Assembly: GCF_001999245.1 (NCBI RefSeq)
Contig: NZ_CP019630.1
Coordinates: 558,001 to 622,000, forward strand
Reading direction: 5' to 3'
Origin: Roseibium algicola
GTDB lineage: Bacteria; Pseudomonadota; Alphaproteobacteria; Rhizobiales; Stappiaceae
Length of the DNA stretch: 64,000 bases
Part shown: piece after piece, positions 33,295 through 42,238 of the stretch
How positions within the stretch are numbered: the first letter of the stretch is position 1
Layout: each line of letters opens with the position of its first letter
Notes under the pieces: model-generated
Told to the model about the DNA's origin: nothing
The model's input: only the letters and a program-made list of their open reading frames with translations
Databases searched by the model: none
Program-made: the position numbers and the translations under genes

Positions 33295-35877
33295 TTACCC
33301 TTTTTCTGAAAGCCGTCCTTGATCCAGAATGAAGCGCTGATCGAATTCAGCTGCTATTTCGGCATTGGACGTGCCGAACAGGAATGTTTTGCCGGACAGG
33401 ATTTGCCTCAAGCCTTCGCGAAGCGTCTTGTCCTCGTCCGTCATACCGGTGGCGATATCGTCCAATATGGTGATTTTTGCGTTTTTCAGAAGACCGCGGA
33501 CCAGTGCGATCTTGCGGCGCTGGCCGGCAGACAGGCGCGAACCGGACACTCCGACGTGATATCCGAAGCCCGCATAGATGATCGGGCGCCGTAAACCGGT
33601 TTCCTCGACAATGGTGCGGATAACATCGTCGATACGCCGCCGGGCATCCCGGCGGTCGACGCGTGCACGCCCGAACAGGAGGTTGTCCTCGATGGTAAGC
33701 GGCGGCAGATAGACATCCGGATCAAAGGCAACGAAGTTGTCGCTGTTCTTGACGACCTCTTCCAGGAACGTCTGGCGGGCGCTGATGATATCGCGCTTCA
33801 ATTCGTCGGTCATGACACCCAGACGATGCCGGGCGGGGACCAGCTTGAAGGCCAGCCCGGTCAGACGTGACCGATCGGCGTCTGTCAGGCCCGGGCGTGG
33901 CTGATCGGACTTGGCGATACGGACAATGCGCTCGAAATCCGGAATCTCATCCAGCGTGATGAAGGAGTAAGCGCCGAGCAGACCGCTGTCGCCGGAAACA
34001 TTGGAGAACAGTTCCAGCATGGTTTCGGCAATCTTGAGGCCGATTTGCTGAAGCTTCTGATCGAAGCCCGTTTCCGCCAGGAAGGCCTTGACCTCATCGA
34101 GGTCCGGCACCTGGTCCATGGTGATTTCCGGATCGGCCGGCACGGCAAAGAACAGGTTGTCCGCCAGGCTGGCACTCGCATTGAAGCGATCGCGATGCCA
34201 CAGCTCGACCAGGCCACCGAGTTCGGGTTCGTGGGCAATGCGCTCGGCGAGTGCCTTGCGCACGTTCAGGATCTTGTCGGCAAAGCCATCGTCCATGGTC
34301 GGATCGAACCGCGACTGCAGACCGAGCCGATAGATGTCCTTGTCGATCTTGACGGTCTCGAGCAGTTCAAGCGCCCTAGTGTCGAGTTCTTTCTCGTTAC
34401 CGACACCCGCGGCAGCGAAATCGTCCCAATCGGCGGCAAGGTCATACGTTGGGTTGCGTGTTTCCTTGGCTTCGGCAAGCCGCCGCTTGTAGTTCTTCAG
34501 GCTTTCCCCCTCCCGCTGGGGCGGAACGAGCGGACGGTGGCGCAGACCGTAATAGAGGTTGTCCCGGATCGTACCCGTCCAGACATGCACTGCCCCGCCG
34601 ACATAAGCGATTTGCCGGCCGAGAGTGGCGTCCGTCAACTTGTCGAGATCGTGGCTGCCGATGCAGACCTTGCCGGAGACGGCCGCAACGAGCCCGGCGG
34701 CAAGCTGCAGGACCTCCGACCTTCCGGATCCGTCCGGACCAACAATCGCGCAAGCACTGCCGGACGGAACGGTCAGCGAAACGTCGACAACCTCCTGTCC
34801 GGCCGCGCCGCCGGAGAAATTGACATTCTCGAGCTTGACGTCGCCGGAAAGGTCGACCGTATCGTCCGAGGTCAGGCGCTCCTTGTCATAGATATCCGAC
34901 GGGTCGAAGTTTTCGACAACAGTCTGATACTTGACGCTGACGTCCGCAGTCATCTGGTAGAAGGAAAGCAGCTCTTTCCAGGGGCCAGCCAGATCCTTGT
35001 AGGCCGCGATGACCGCCAGCAGGGCACCGATGCTCAGATTGCCCTGAATGACCAGATACCCGCCGATCAGGTAGAAGAAGAACGGCGTCAGCTGGTTCAT
35101 GAAGTTGTTCAGGAACTTGATCAGGAATTTCCGGTTGAAGATGTCATACCGGATCTTGAAGTTCTCGTAGAGGCGGTCGGAGATATCCGCCGAATGCCAG
35201 GCCGCCGCGTCGTTGGCATGGATTTCGGCAACGCCCGTGATGCTCTCGCCAACCTTGTCGGCAATGACGCGGATGTTGCGCACCCGCTGCCGGGACAACA
35301 GCACCACCTTGCGCTGCAAAAGCGGGATCACATAGCCCTGGATGGGATAGGAACTGATGGCAGCAAGCCCCAGTAGCGGGTCCTGCATGAAGATGAAGCC
35401 GATCTGAACGATCAGCATGCCGCCCTGGTAGGCCGGCAGCGCAAAGGCTTCACCAATGTAACCGCCGACATCCTCCACTTCCGACGTGATCATCGGAATG
35501 ATTTCGCCTGAACTGACCTTTCTGAAATGCGGCAAGCGGAAGCGAAGCACCCGCTGGAACAGCTCGAACCGCAGGCGCCGGAGCATGCGTTCGCCGAGAC
35601 GTCCCTTGTAGACGTTGAGATAGAATTTCAGCCCGTTCGAAACCACGACCAGAAACAGGAAGGCAAAACACAGAAGAAGAAGATATGGAACTTGATCGAA
35701 ATCGACGCCAAGGATCGTCCGCGGAAAATTATCTCCCTGGACGGCATCATTGACAATCAGTTTTGGCAGTTCGAGAAGGACATAGACCACCGGGTATGTG
35801 AGTACGGTGACCATGAGAATGAAGATTTGCTGTCTGGCGCTGTATTTCCAAATAAAACCGAAAAGGCTCTTTTCCAT
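33295..35877 (-). CDS. ABC exporter-like protein with split and altered nucleotide-binding domain
   Basis: The product is 860 residues. Residues 1-325 carry an ABC exporter membrane domain of about six helices. The nucleotide-binding domain begins near 345. Walker A reads GPDGSGRSE (about 380-388), with Arg where Lys is expected. The Q-loop Gln is missing (AYVGGAVHVW). About 290 residues then separate TIRDNL (436) from TIEDNL (728), with SLADNL at 570 between them. The signature (SGSRLSAGQ, about 778) and Walker B (ITILDD, Asp for catalytic Glu, about 802) follow. The H-loop region reads GTSNAE with no His. Start ATG 35877 follows GGATGAGCTT. Divergent from the glycan operon. Export of a glycolipid or regulatory role is inferred. 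Confidence 0.85.
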   Translation of the reverse strand: MEKSLFGFIWKYSARQQIFILMVTVLTYPVVYVLLELPKLIVNDAVQGDNFPRTILGVDFDQVPYLLLLCFAFLFLVVVSNGLKFYLNVYKGRLGERMLRRLRFELFQRVLRFRLPHFRKVSSGEIIPMITSEVEDVGGYIGEAFALPAYQGGMLIVQIGFIFMQDPLLGLAAISSYPIQGYVIPLLQRKVVLLSRQRVRNIRVIADKVGESITGVAEIHANDAAAWHSADISDRLYENFKIRYDIFNRKFLIKFLNNFMNQLTPFFFYLIGGYLVIQGNLSIGALLAVIAAYKDLAGPWKELLSFYQMTADVSVKYQTVVENFDPSDIYDKERLTSDDTVDLSGDVKLENVNFSGGAAGQEVVDVSLTVPSGSACAIVGPDGSGRSEVLQLAAGLVAAVSGKVCIGSHDLDKLTDATLGRQIAYVGGAVHVWTGTIRDNLYYGLRHRPLVPPQREGESLKNYKRRLAEAKETRNPTYDLAADWDDFAAAGVGNEKELDTRALELLETVKIDKDIYRLGLQSRFDPTMDDGFADKILNVRKALAERIAHEPELGGLVELWHRDRFNASASLADNLFFAVPADPEITMDQVPDLDEVKAFLAETGFDQKLQQIGLKIAETMLELFSNVSGDSGLLGAYSFITLDEIPDFERIVRIAKSDQPRPGLTDADRSRLTGLAFKLVPARHRLGVMTDELKRDIISARQTFLEEVVKNSDNFVAFDPDVYLPPLTIEDNLLFGRARVDRRDARRRIDDVIRTIVEETGLRRPIIYAGFGYHVGVSGSRLSAGQRRKIALVRGLLKNAKITILDDIATGMTDEDKTLREGLRQILSGKTFLFGTSNAEIAAEFDQRFILDQGRLSEKG

Positions 35878-35901
35878 AAGCTCATCCAAACAGACAAGGA
35901 T

Positions 35902-35928
35902 CAAATATGTGCAAGCAGATCATATTTG
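35902..35928. promoter_or_regulatory. Inverted repeat in the ABC/glycan-operon divergent promoter region
   Basis: CAAATATG and CATATTTG, perfect 8-bp arms with an 11-bp gap, lie 25 bp upstream of the ABC start in the 231-bp divergent intergenic region. Position and symmetry suggest an operator. The binding protein is unknown. The remainder of the gap holds two GGGGCAGT copies, the second acting as the ribosome site of the first glycosyltransferase. Confidence 0.5.
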
Positions 35929-36108
35929 GTATATTAGCGATCCGAGTTAGTTGCGCCAGCCGGGATTAACATTTGCCACAACCGCTTTAAAAGGGTCCGC
36001 AGACCGTTCCTTGTCGAAAGTCCCCTGTCAAGAAATATCCGCACGTGACAAGGGCCAATCAATTGAGACATAAGCCTTTCGGGGCAGTTTTACAAATTTA
36101 GGGGCAGT

Positions 36109-37323
36109 ATGAGTTCCAAGACGCCGAAGATCCTCATTTACAGCCACGATTCCTTCGGGTTGGGCCATCTCAGACGCTGCCGGGCCATTGCGCAATCCCT
36201 GGTCGGGGACTTCGATACGCTGTCTGTCCTGATCCTGTCCGGCTCCCCGATCATCGGCAGTTTCGAGTTTCGCTCCCGTGTCGATTTCGTTCGCATTCCC
36301 GGCGTGATCAAGCTGCGCAACGGCGAGTACACGCCGTTGTCGCTGCATATCAACATCGACCAGACGTTGGCGATCAGGTCATCAATCATCGAACACACCG
36401 CAAAGGTGTTCGATCCGGACATTTTCATCGTCGACAAGGAACCGCTTGGCCTGCGTGGGGAAGTGCTGCGGACGCTGGAAGCCCTGAAGGATACCGACAC
36501 CCAGCTCGTACTCGGCCTGCGCGATGTCATGGACGACCCGAAGGTGCTGAAGGAAGAGTGGGACCGCAAGAACGTCTATCCGGCCCTGCGCGACCTTTAC
36601 GACGAGATCTGGATCTACGGACCGGAAGATATCTGTGATCCGCTGGAAGGCATCGACCTGCCGCAATCGGTGCGCGACAAGCTGCGCTATACCGGTTACC
36701 TGCGCCGCGAGCTACCGAAATCGGCGCTTGAAAATCCCGCACCCGCGCCGTTTGACGAAGAACCCTATATCCTGGTGACGCCAGGCGGCGGTGGCGATGG
36801 CGTTGAAATGGTCGACTGGGTGATGCGCGCCTACGAAGCCCGGCAACGTCCGCTTTTCCCGGCCCTGATCGTGCTTGGCCCCTTCATGCCGGCGGCCGCC
36901 GCAACCCAGTTCAGCGAGCGTGCCGAACACCTGCGCGACGTCGAGATCATCCGCTTCACACCGCAGATCGAACCCTATCTTGCCAATGCCACTGCCATTG
37001 TCGGCATGGGGGGTTACAATACGTTCTGCGAGATCCTGTCCTTCGACAAGCCAACCCTGATGGTACCGCGTGTCATTCCGCGCCGGGAACAGGCTATCCG
37101 GGCTGAGCGAGCCGAACAAAGCGGCCTCTTGAAGGTGTTGCCGATCGACCAGTATCCGGATCCCGACCTGATGGCTACGGCCTTGTCCGAACTTCCGGGC
37201 ATGGCTTCGCCTTCGGCAGCCGGCGTCGACAACCTGCTTGGCGGTCTGGATATCATCTCCAACCGCGTTGGAGAAATCTTCGACGAACAGCAGGCAGCCA
37301 GCCGGAAGCTGGTCAACTTCTGA
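36109..37323 (+). CDS. MurG-like glycosyltransferase (COG4671 type)
   Basis: The product is 404 residues with a GT-B two-domain layout. The N-terminal HDSFGLGHLRRCRAIAQSL and the C-terminal VTPGGGGDG, FTPQIEPYLANATAIVGMGGYNTFCEIL and PRVIPRREQAIRAERAEQSG are the GT28-like donor-binding region. It is the first gene of a five-gene glycan operon. The ribosome site is AGGGGCAGT directly before the ATG. A paralogue is the fourth gene of the operon. Sugar and acceptor unknown. Cytoplasmic, perhaps membrane-associated. Confidence 0.82.
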   Translation: MSSKTPKILIYSHDSFGLGHLRRCRAIAQSLVGDFDTLSVLILSGSPIIGSFEFRSRVDFVRIPGVIKLRNGEYTPLSLHINIDQTLAIRSSIIEHTAKVFDPDIFIVDKEPLGLRGEVLRTLEALKDTDTQLVLGLRDVMDDPKVLKEEWDRKNVYPALRDLYDEIWIYGPEDICDPLEGIDLPQSVRDKLRYTGYLRRELPKSALENPAPAPFDEEPYILVTPGGGGDGVEMVDWVMRAYEARQRPLFPALIVLGPFMPAAAATQFSERAEHLRDVEIIRFTPQIEPYLANATAIVGMGGYNTFCEILSFDKPTLMVPRVIPRREQAIRAERAEQSGLLKVLPIDQYPDPDLMATALSELPGMASPSAAGVDNLLGGLDIISNRVGEIFDEQQAASRKLVNF

Positions 37324-37364
37324 CCATCGCCACCCGCAAATCGCATTCTTTCAAGGGCTGACCG

Positions 37365-38585
37365 ATGTCCCGTATCGCCGTTGTGGTCAAAGGCTATCCT
37401 CGCCTGTCCGAAACCTTTATCGCCCAGGAAATGCTTGGTCTGGAGCGGCGAGGTATCGAGATCCTGATCGTCGCCCTGCGCAAGCCGTACGACCCGTACA
37501 TTCACGATCTGCACCGGCAGATTTCAGCAGAAGTCATGTATCTGCCGGAATACGTGAAAGACGACCCGGCCCGGGTTGCCCGCGCCAAACGCTGGGCGGA
37601 GAAACAGCCGACCTTCGAGGCTGCCAAGGCTCTGTTCGATGCCGATTTCGCGCATCAACCCAACGCCGACCGGCGACGCCGGTGGGCCCAGGGTTGCGTC
37701 TTCGCCCATGAACTGCCGGAAGACGTGACCTGGATCTACACCCACTATCTGCACACCCCCTGCTCCACCTCGCGTTATGCGGCGCATCTATCCGGCCGCA
37801 AATGGTCTTTCTCCGCACACGCCAAGGACATCTGGACCAGCCCCGACTGGGATCTGAAAACCAAGATCAACGATGCGGCCTGGGGCGTGACCTGTACCGC
37901 GGTCAATGCCGAACACCTGAAAGGCCTTGCCGAGGATCCGGACAAGATCGAGCTGCTTTATCACGGCCTCGACTTTTCCGGCTTTCCGGAGCCCAAGACC
38001 AAAGCCACGACGCGTGATGGCAGCGGTGAGCCCGTGCGCCTGGTTTCCGTTGGCCGGGCCGTGGAAAAGAAAGGCTATGACGACCTTCTGGATGCTCTTG
38101 CAAAACTGCCTGCGGCTCTCAACTGGCACTTCACCCATATCGGCGGCGGAGACCTTTCCGAGCACCTGAAGGCACAGGCGGATGCGCTTGCACTGTCGGA
38201 CAGAATCACCTGGCGGGGGGCGCAGCCGCGCGAGGAGGTGATCGCCACCTGCCGCGAAGCGGATCTCTTCGTCCTGCCATCGAAGCTCGCGAAATCCGGT
38301 GACCGCGACGGCCTGCCCAATGTCCTGATGGAAGCCCAGTCCATGGGCATCTGCTGCCTGTCCACCAAGGTTTCGGCGATACCCGAACTGATCCTCGACG
38401 GTGAAACCGGTGTGCTTGTTACCCCTGGCGCACCAAAGGAACTGGCCGAGGCCATGCAGCGCCTTATTACCGCCCCCGAGACCCGTCACGGTCTCGGCCT
38501 TGCCGCGGCCACGAGGGTCAGAACAACGTTCTCGACAGACCCCGGCCTCGACCGCCTTGCAGACAAGTTCCGCAAAGTCCTTTAG
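37365..38585 (+). CDS. Glycosyltransferase family 4 protein
   Basis: The product is 406 residues with a GT-B fold. It has an N-terminal KGYPRLSETFIAQEMLGLERRG, then WSFSAHAKDIW, then C-terminal VSVGRAVEKKGYDDLLDAL and LPSKLAKSGDRDGLPNVLMEAQSMG, which contains the EX7E-like motif of retaining GT4 enzymes. It is the second gene of the operon, 41 bp after the first. The donor is likely a nucleotide sugar; specificity cannot be read. Confidence 0.87.
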   Translation: MSRIAVVVKGYPRLSETFIAQEMLGLERRGIEILIVALRKPYDPYIHDLHRQISAEVMYLPEYVKDDPARVARAKRWAEKQPTFEAAKALFDADFAHQPNADRRRRWAQGCVFAHELPEDVTWIYTHYLHTPCSTSRYAAHLSGRKWSFSAHAKDIWTSPDWDLKTKINDAAWGVTCTAVNAEHLKGLAEDPDKIELLYHGLDFSGFPEPKTKATTRDGSGEPVRLVSVGRAVEKKGYDDLLDALAKLPAALNWHFTHIGGGDLSEHLKAQADALALSDRITWRGAQPREEVIATCREADLFVLPSKLAKSGDRDGLPNVLMEAQSMGICCLSTKVSAIPELILDGETGVLVTPGAPKELAEAMQRLITAPETRHGLGLAAATRVRTTFSTDPGLDRLADKFRKVL

Positions 38586-38604
38586 GCAGAACCCCAGGAA
38601 AACC

Positions 38605-39732
38605 ATGAAAATTGCCTTCACTGCCCCGATGAAGCCCCTGGATCATCCGGTCCCGTCCGGTGACCGGACCATGGGACGGTTGATCGTGAAGGCTCTGGAA
38701 AGTCTGGGGCACGAAGTGACGATTGCCAGCCGTTTCAGGTCCTGGCGCAAGGATGGCAGCGACGGCATTCAGTCAGAGGTACGGAATGAGGCGCTGGCAG
38801 AGGCAGACCGGATAAGCGCCGACTGGCAACAATCAGGCTATCGGCCGGATCTGTTCCTGACCTATCATCTCTATCACAAGGCGCCGGACTGGATCGGCCC
38901 GGCGCTTGCCGACCGGTTCGACCTTCCCTATGCGATCGTTGAAGCCAGCCGTGCGCCGAAACGGCAGCAGGGCGACTGGGCCTTCGGGTTTGCCGCCGCG
39001 GATGAAGCCTTGAAGCGCGCCGATGCCGTTGCCGCCATCCACAACGCTGATGCCGAATGCCTTGCGGCGGTCGTGCCGCATCGTTGCCTGTCGGTCCTGC
39101 TGCCGTTTCTGGATGCCGATCCCTTTCTCGCCGCATCGACCAATGCCAAGCCGCTTGCGGCAAGTCCTTTGAAACTGCTCTCCGTGGGCATGATGCGCGA
39201 AGGTGACAAGCAGCGCTCTTACGAAGTGCTTGCCGCGGCACTGGGCGAACTTCGGGACCTGCCCTGGCATCTGACGCTCATCGGCGACGGCCCGATGCGC
39301 GAGCAGGTCCTTGGCCTGTTTCCACCCGAACGGATCACCTGGCTCGGCGCCCTTGCCGGTGAAGACCTGCCAGCTCAATACGCGCGGCACGACCTCTTCG
39401 TCTGGCCCGCAATCCGGGAAGCATTTGGTCTCGTGTTTCTGGAAGCGCAGGCAGCAGGCGTCGGCGTGATTGCCGGTGACACATTCGGAGTTCCCGACAT
39501 TGTCCGTGATGGCGAAACGGGTTTGCTGTCCCCCGAGGGCGATATATCCGCACTTGCCGCCAACCTCAGCCGTGCCATGCGGGAACCGGCGCTTGTGGAC
39601 AGGCTTGGCCTGGCAGCCCGCCACCACATCCTTCATTTCCATACGCTTTCGGCAGGCGCTGCCCGGCTGGAAACACTTGCCGAAAAGGCCATGCGGAACC
39701 ACTTGAGCCGCCGGGAGACGAAAGACGCATGA
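38605..39732 (+). CDS. Glycosyltransferase family 4 protein
   Basis: The product is 375 residues. The C-terminal GT4 part is clear: LLSVGMMREGDKQRSYEVLA, LIGDGPMREQVL, ITWLGALAGEDLPAQYARHDLFVWPAIREAFGLVFLEAQAAG and DGETGLLSPEGD. The N-terminal GT-B half starts IAFTAPMKPLDHPVPSGDR. The ATG at 38605 lies 19 bp after the preceding gene. The stop overlaps the next gene's ATG (ATGA). The third gene of the operon. Confidence 0.87.
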   Translation: MKIAFTAPMKPLDHPVPSGDRTMGRLIVKALESLGHEVTIASRFRSWRKDGSDGIQSEVRNEALAEADRISADWQQSGYRPDLFLTYHLYHKAPDWIGPALADRFDLPYAIVEASRAPKRQQGDWAFGFAAADEALKRADAVAAIHNADAECLAAVVPHRCLSVLLPFLDADPFLAASTNAKPLAASPLKLLSVGMMREGDKQRSYEVLAAALGELRDLPWHLTLIGDGPMREQVLGLFPPERITWLGALAGEDLPAQYARHDLFVWPAIREAFGLVFLEAQAAGVGVIAGDTFGVPDIVRDGETGLLSPEGDISALAANLSRAMREPALVDRLGLAARHHILHFHTLSAGAARLETLAEKAMRNHLSRRETKDA

Positions 39733-40883
39733 GCTTCAAGGCCCTCATACATGTTCAGCATCTGCTCGGGACAGGCCATGTCGTGCGGGCCGCTGCCATC
39801 GGCAAGGCACTGGCCGCCGAAGGCGTTGAGGTGACACTTGCCAGCGGCAACACCATACCGCCGACACTCGACACCGGATCACTGAATATCGTCGAACTGC
39901 CAGCCTGCAGAAGTCCGGACGCGACCTTCAAGCGTCTTGTGACTTTGGACAATGAAGATATTGACGATGCTTGGAAAATCGCTCGCGTTAAAGCATCGAT
40001 TCAAGTTCTTGAGGCCGACGACTTCGACCTGCTCCTGACCGAGACCTACCCCTTCGGTCGTCGCCAGCTTGACTTCGAACTGGCCCCTCTTCTGGAAACC
40101 GCAAAGGCGAGCAGCAAGGTCCCGCTGATTGCCACTTCCATTCGCGACATTCTGGTGCGCAAGAAGCAGCTCTGGAAAGAACGCTGGATGGCCGACCAGG
40201 CGCTGAAATTCTACGACCGGATCCTGATCCATTCCGATCCGGACTTCATCCGCCTTGCAGACAGTTTCCCCTTTGCCGAGGAAGTCGACCACCTGGTTCG
40301 CTACACCGGTTATGTCGGCGGCGATCCACGGCCTGCTGTGGAAGGACCGGACGGCGAGGACGAGGTGATCATTTCCTGCGGTGGCGGCGCCGTTGCCGAA
40401 AGCCTGCTGTCGGCGGCATTGGAAGCCAGACCGCTGTCGCGCCGTGCGGAAGACACGCCGTGGCGGGTGCTGATCGGTCACGACATTTCCGACGACGCCT
40501 TTGCCATTTACCGGCAAAGCGCGGTGGATGGCGTCATTGTCGAGCGCGCCCGGCGCGACTTTCCGGACCTTTTGAAACGGGCACGCCTTTCCGTCAGCCA
40601 GGCAGGCTACAACACCGTGCTCGACATTCTTCAGGCCGGTGTTCCGGCTGTCTTCGTGCCCTTTGCCCAGATCAACGAGACCGAACAGACACAGCGCGCG
40701 GAAGCGCTTGCCGGCCATGGACGGGCAATCGTTACGCCGGAAGCAGGCCTCACACCAGAGCGGCTTGCCGCTGCTATTGACGATGCGCTGGCTCTTCCGC
40801 GCAGCAAGCACACCGTCCGCCTGGGTGGTGCGGAGGAAAGCGCCCGTGTCCTCCTTCAAGACCTGAAAGACCGGATGTCATGA
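39729..40883 (+). CDS. MurG-like glycosyltransferase (paralogue of operon gene 1)
   Basis: The product is 384 residues. The opening HVQHLLGTGHVVRAAAIGKAL and later ISCGGGAVAES, ARLSVSQAGYNTVLDILQAGVPAVFVPF and ETEQTQRAEALAGHGRAI match the COG4671/GT28 type of the first operon gene. The pair may build a repeating unit or act as a complex. It overlaps its neighbours on both sides by 4 bp (ATGA), so stoichiometric coupled synthesis is likely. Confidence 0.84.
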   Translation: MSFKALIHVQHLLGTGHVVRAAAIGKALAAEGVEVTLASGNTIPPTLDTGSLNIVELPACRSPDATFKRLVTLDNEDIDDAWKIARVKASIQVLEADDFDLLLTETYPFGRRQLDFELAPLLETAKASSKVPLIATSIRDILVRKKQLWKERWMADQALKFYDRILIHSDPDFIRLADSFPFAEEVDHLVRYTGYVGGDPRPAVEGPDGEDEVIISCGGGAVAESLLSAALEARPLSRRAEDTPWRVLIGHDISDDAFAIYRQSAVDGVIVERARRDFPDLLKRARLSVSQAGYNTVLDILQAGVPAVFVPFAQINETEQTQRAEALAGHGRAIVTPEAGLTPERLAAAIDDALALPRSKHTVRLGGAEESARVLLQDLKDRMS

Positions 40884-41650
40884 CCACTGACCCGCAGCGC
40901 TTCCGGCAGGAGCTTACCGATCATCTCGACTGGTTTGCCGAACGCGGCCGCAAGGTCCGCTTCTGGTGGCGCGACGACGACGCCATCGAACCGACACCAG
41001 CCCTTGAACGCATGTTGTCTCTTGCCAACAATCATGACGTCGATGTGGCGTTCGCGGTCATCCCGAAGATGGCGACGAAAGCCCTTGCAGATCGGTTCGC
41101 CGATGAACGACATGCGCTGGTTCTGCAACACGGCTGGCAGCACAAGAATTTCCAGCGGAAGGACCTCGGCGAAAAAGCAGCCGAGCTTGGTTCCCGGCGG
41201 GATCCGGACGACCTGATGGCCGAGCTCAAGGCAGGTCATGACCGCCTGTGGGAACTCTTTGGCGACAAGTTCGTGAAGGCCATGGTGCCGCCCTGGAACC
41301 GGATCGATCCTGAAATCTCCCGCCGCCTGCCCGGTATCGGCCTGTCGGGTCTTTCTACCTTCACCTGGCACAACTTTCCGCGTGCGCATCAGCTCCAGTC
41401 GCACATCGACATCCTGAAATGGAAAAAGCAGGTGCGCTTCATCGGCTGGGAAAGCGCGCGGCTGCGCTTCGACCTGCAGCTCACCCGCCGGCGCAACACC
41501 GGCTCCGAGCCGGTTGGCCTCCTGACCCACCATCTGGTGCATGACGACGGCTGCTTCGAGTTTCTGGAGATCTTTCTGGAAATCGCCGCTCATCATGAAG
41601 GCGCTGAATGGCCGGAGGTGAAAAGCCTCTTTGGCGAGAACGGTTCCTAG
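40880..41650 (+). CDS. Polysaccharide deacetylase-like protein
   Basis: The product is 256 residues. It has the metal-binding layout of NodB-type deacetylases in divergent form: RDDDA (31-35, catalytic and metal Asp), HGWQH (84-88, the two metal His) and PPWNR (137-141). There is no signal peptide, so it would act in the cytoplasm on a nucleotide- or lipid-linked sugar intermediate, unusual for the family. It is the last gene of the operon, overlapping gene four by 4 bp. Deacetylation of an N-acetylated glycan is the likely step. Confidence 0.82.
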   Translation: MTTDPQRFRQELTDHLDWFAERGRKVRFWWRDDDAIEPTPALERMLSLANNHDVDVAFAVIPKMATKALADRFADERHALVLQHGWQHKNFQRKDLGEKAAELGSRRDPDDLMAELKAGHDRLWELFGDKFVKAMVPPWNRIDPEISRRLPGIGLSGLSTFTWHNFPRAHQLQSHIDILKWKKQVRFIGWESARLRFDLQLTRRRNTGSEPVGLLTHHLVHDDGCFEFLEIFLEIAAHHEGAEWPEVKSLFGENGS

Positions 41651-41900
41651 CCGTTCGGATGAGAGCATCTGTCTGAGGTGAGAGGCGTCAGACGAGCACA
41701 AATTGTGCGTCTCCCCGGCCAAGCACCGCGCAGATTCGGAACTTACTCCCTACGGTCGCCCGGGGTGACCTTTTAGAGGTGATCTACTCCTGCGAGATGG
41801 TCTTCCTTACCAGAATGGATCAGGAGCTTGCAGCTTGGGCAGGTCTGCCGCATAGCTGCGCCAGATCCAAATCCGTTGAGTCGACGCAAAGGCCCAAGGC

Positions 41901-42206
41901 ATGAAAGACACGCTCTACGTACTCGCCCCTGGATTTGAAGACCCCGCCTATCCCGGCAAGACATTCTACTGCTGGCATTGCGCGCTCATGGAAGGCGTGC
42001 TCGCCTCGTTTCCGGAGCTTGCGGACCGGCTTGACGTTCGCCGCATTGCCTGGCCGAAACCACGCAGGGACGTGGCCGAACTTCTGGGGGAAGACAATCA
42101 GTCCCTGCCTGTGCTGGTGCTCTCCGAAGGCGGCTTCATCAATGACAAGGACGCGATCCTTACCGCCCTCACCGAGCGCCACGGCTTTCCCCATCCTCAT
42201 CCGTGA
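41901..42206 (+). CDS. DUF3088 family protein
   Basis: The product is 101 residues. LYVLAPGFEDPAYPGKTFYCWHCALMEGVLASFP, then RRIAWPKPRRDVAELLGEDNQSLPVLVLSEG, is the DUF3088 signature, a thioredoxin-like small family with a CWHC-type motif (Cys at about 24 and 27). This suggests a redox or metal role; none is proven. The ATG at 41901 has a weak ribosome site. It converges with the msrA-like gene, 32 bp apart, and both could deal with oxidised thiols (speculative). Confidence 0.75.
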   Translation: MKDTLYVLAPGFEDPAYPGKTFYCWHCALMEGVLASFPELADRLDVRRIAWPKPRRDVAELLGEDNQSLPVLVLSEGGFINDKDAILTALTERHGFPHPHP

Positions 42207-42238
42207 CAGACAAACATCAGACCTGTTTACAGTCTTCG

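Noticed and set aside
34045..35376. 443-codon plus-strand frame opposite the ABC exporter
   Set aside because: Shadow frame; the minus strand has ABC signature and membrane helices.
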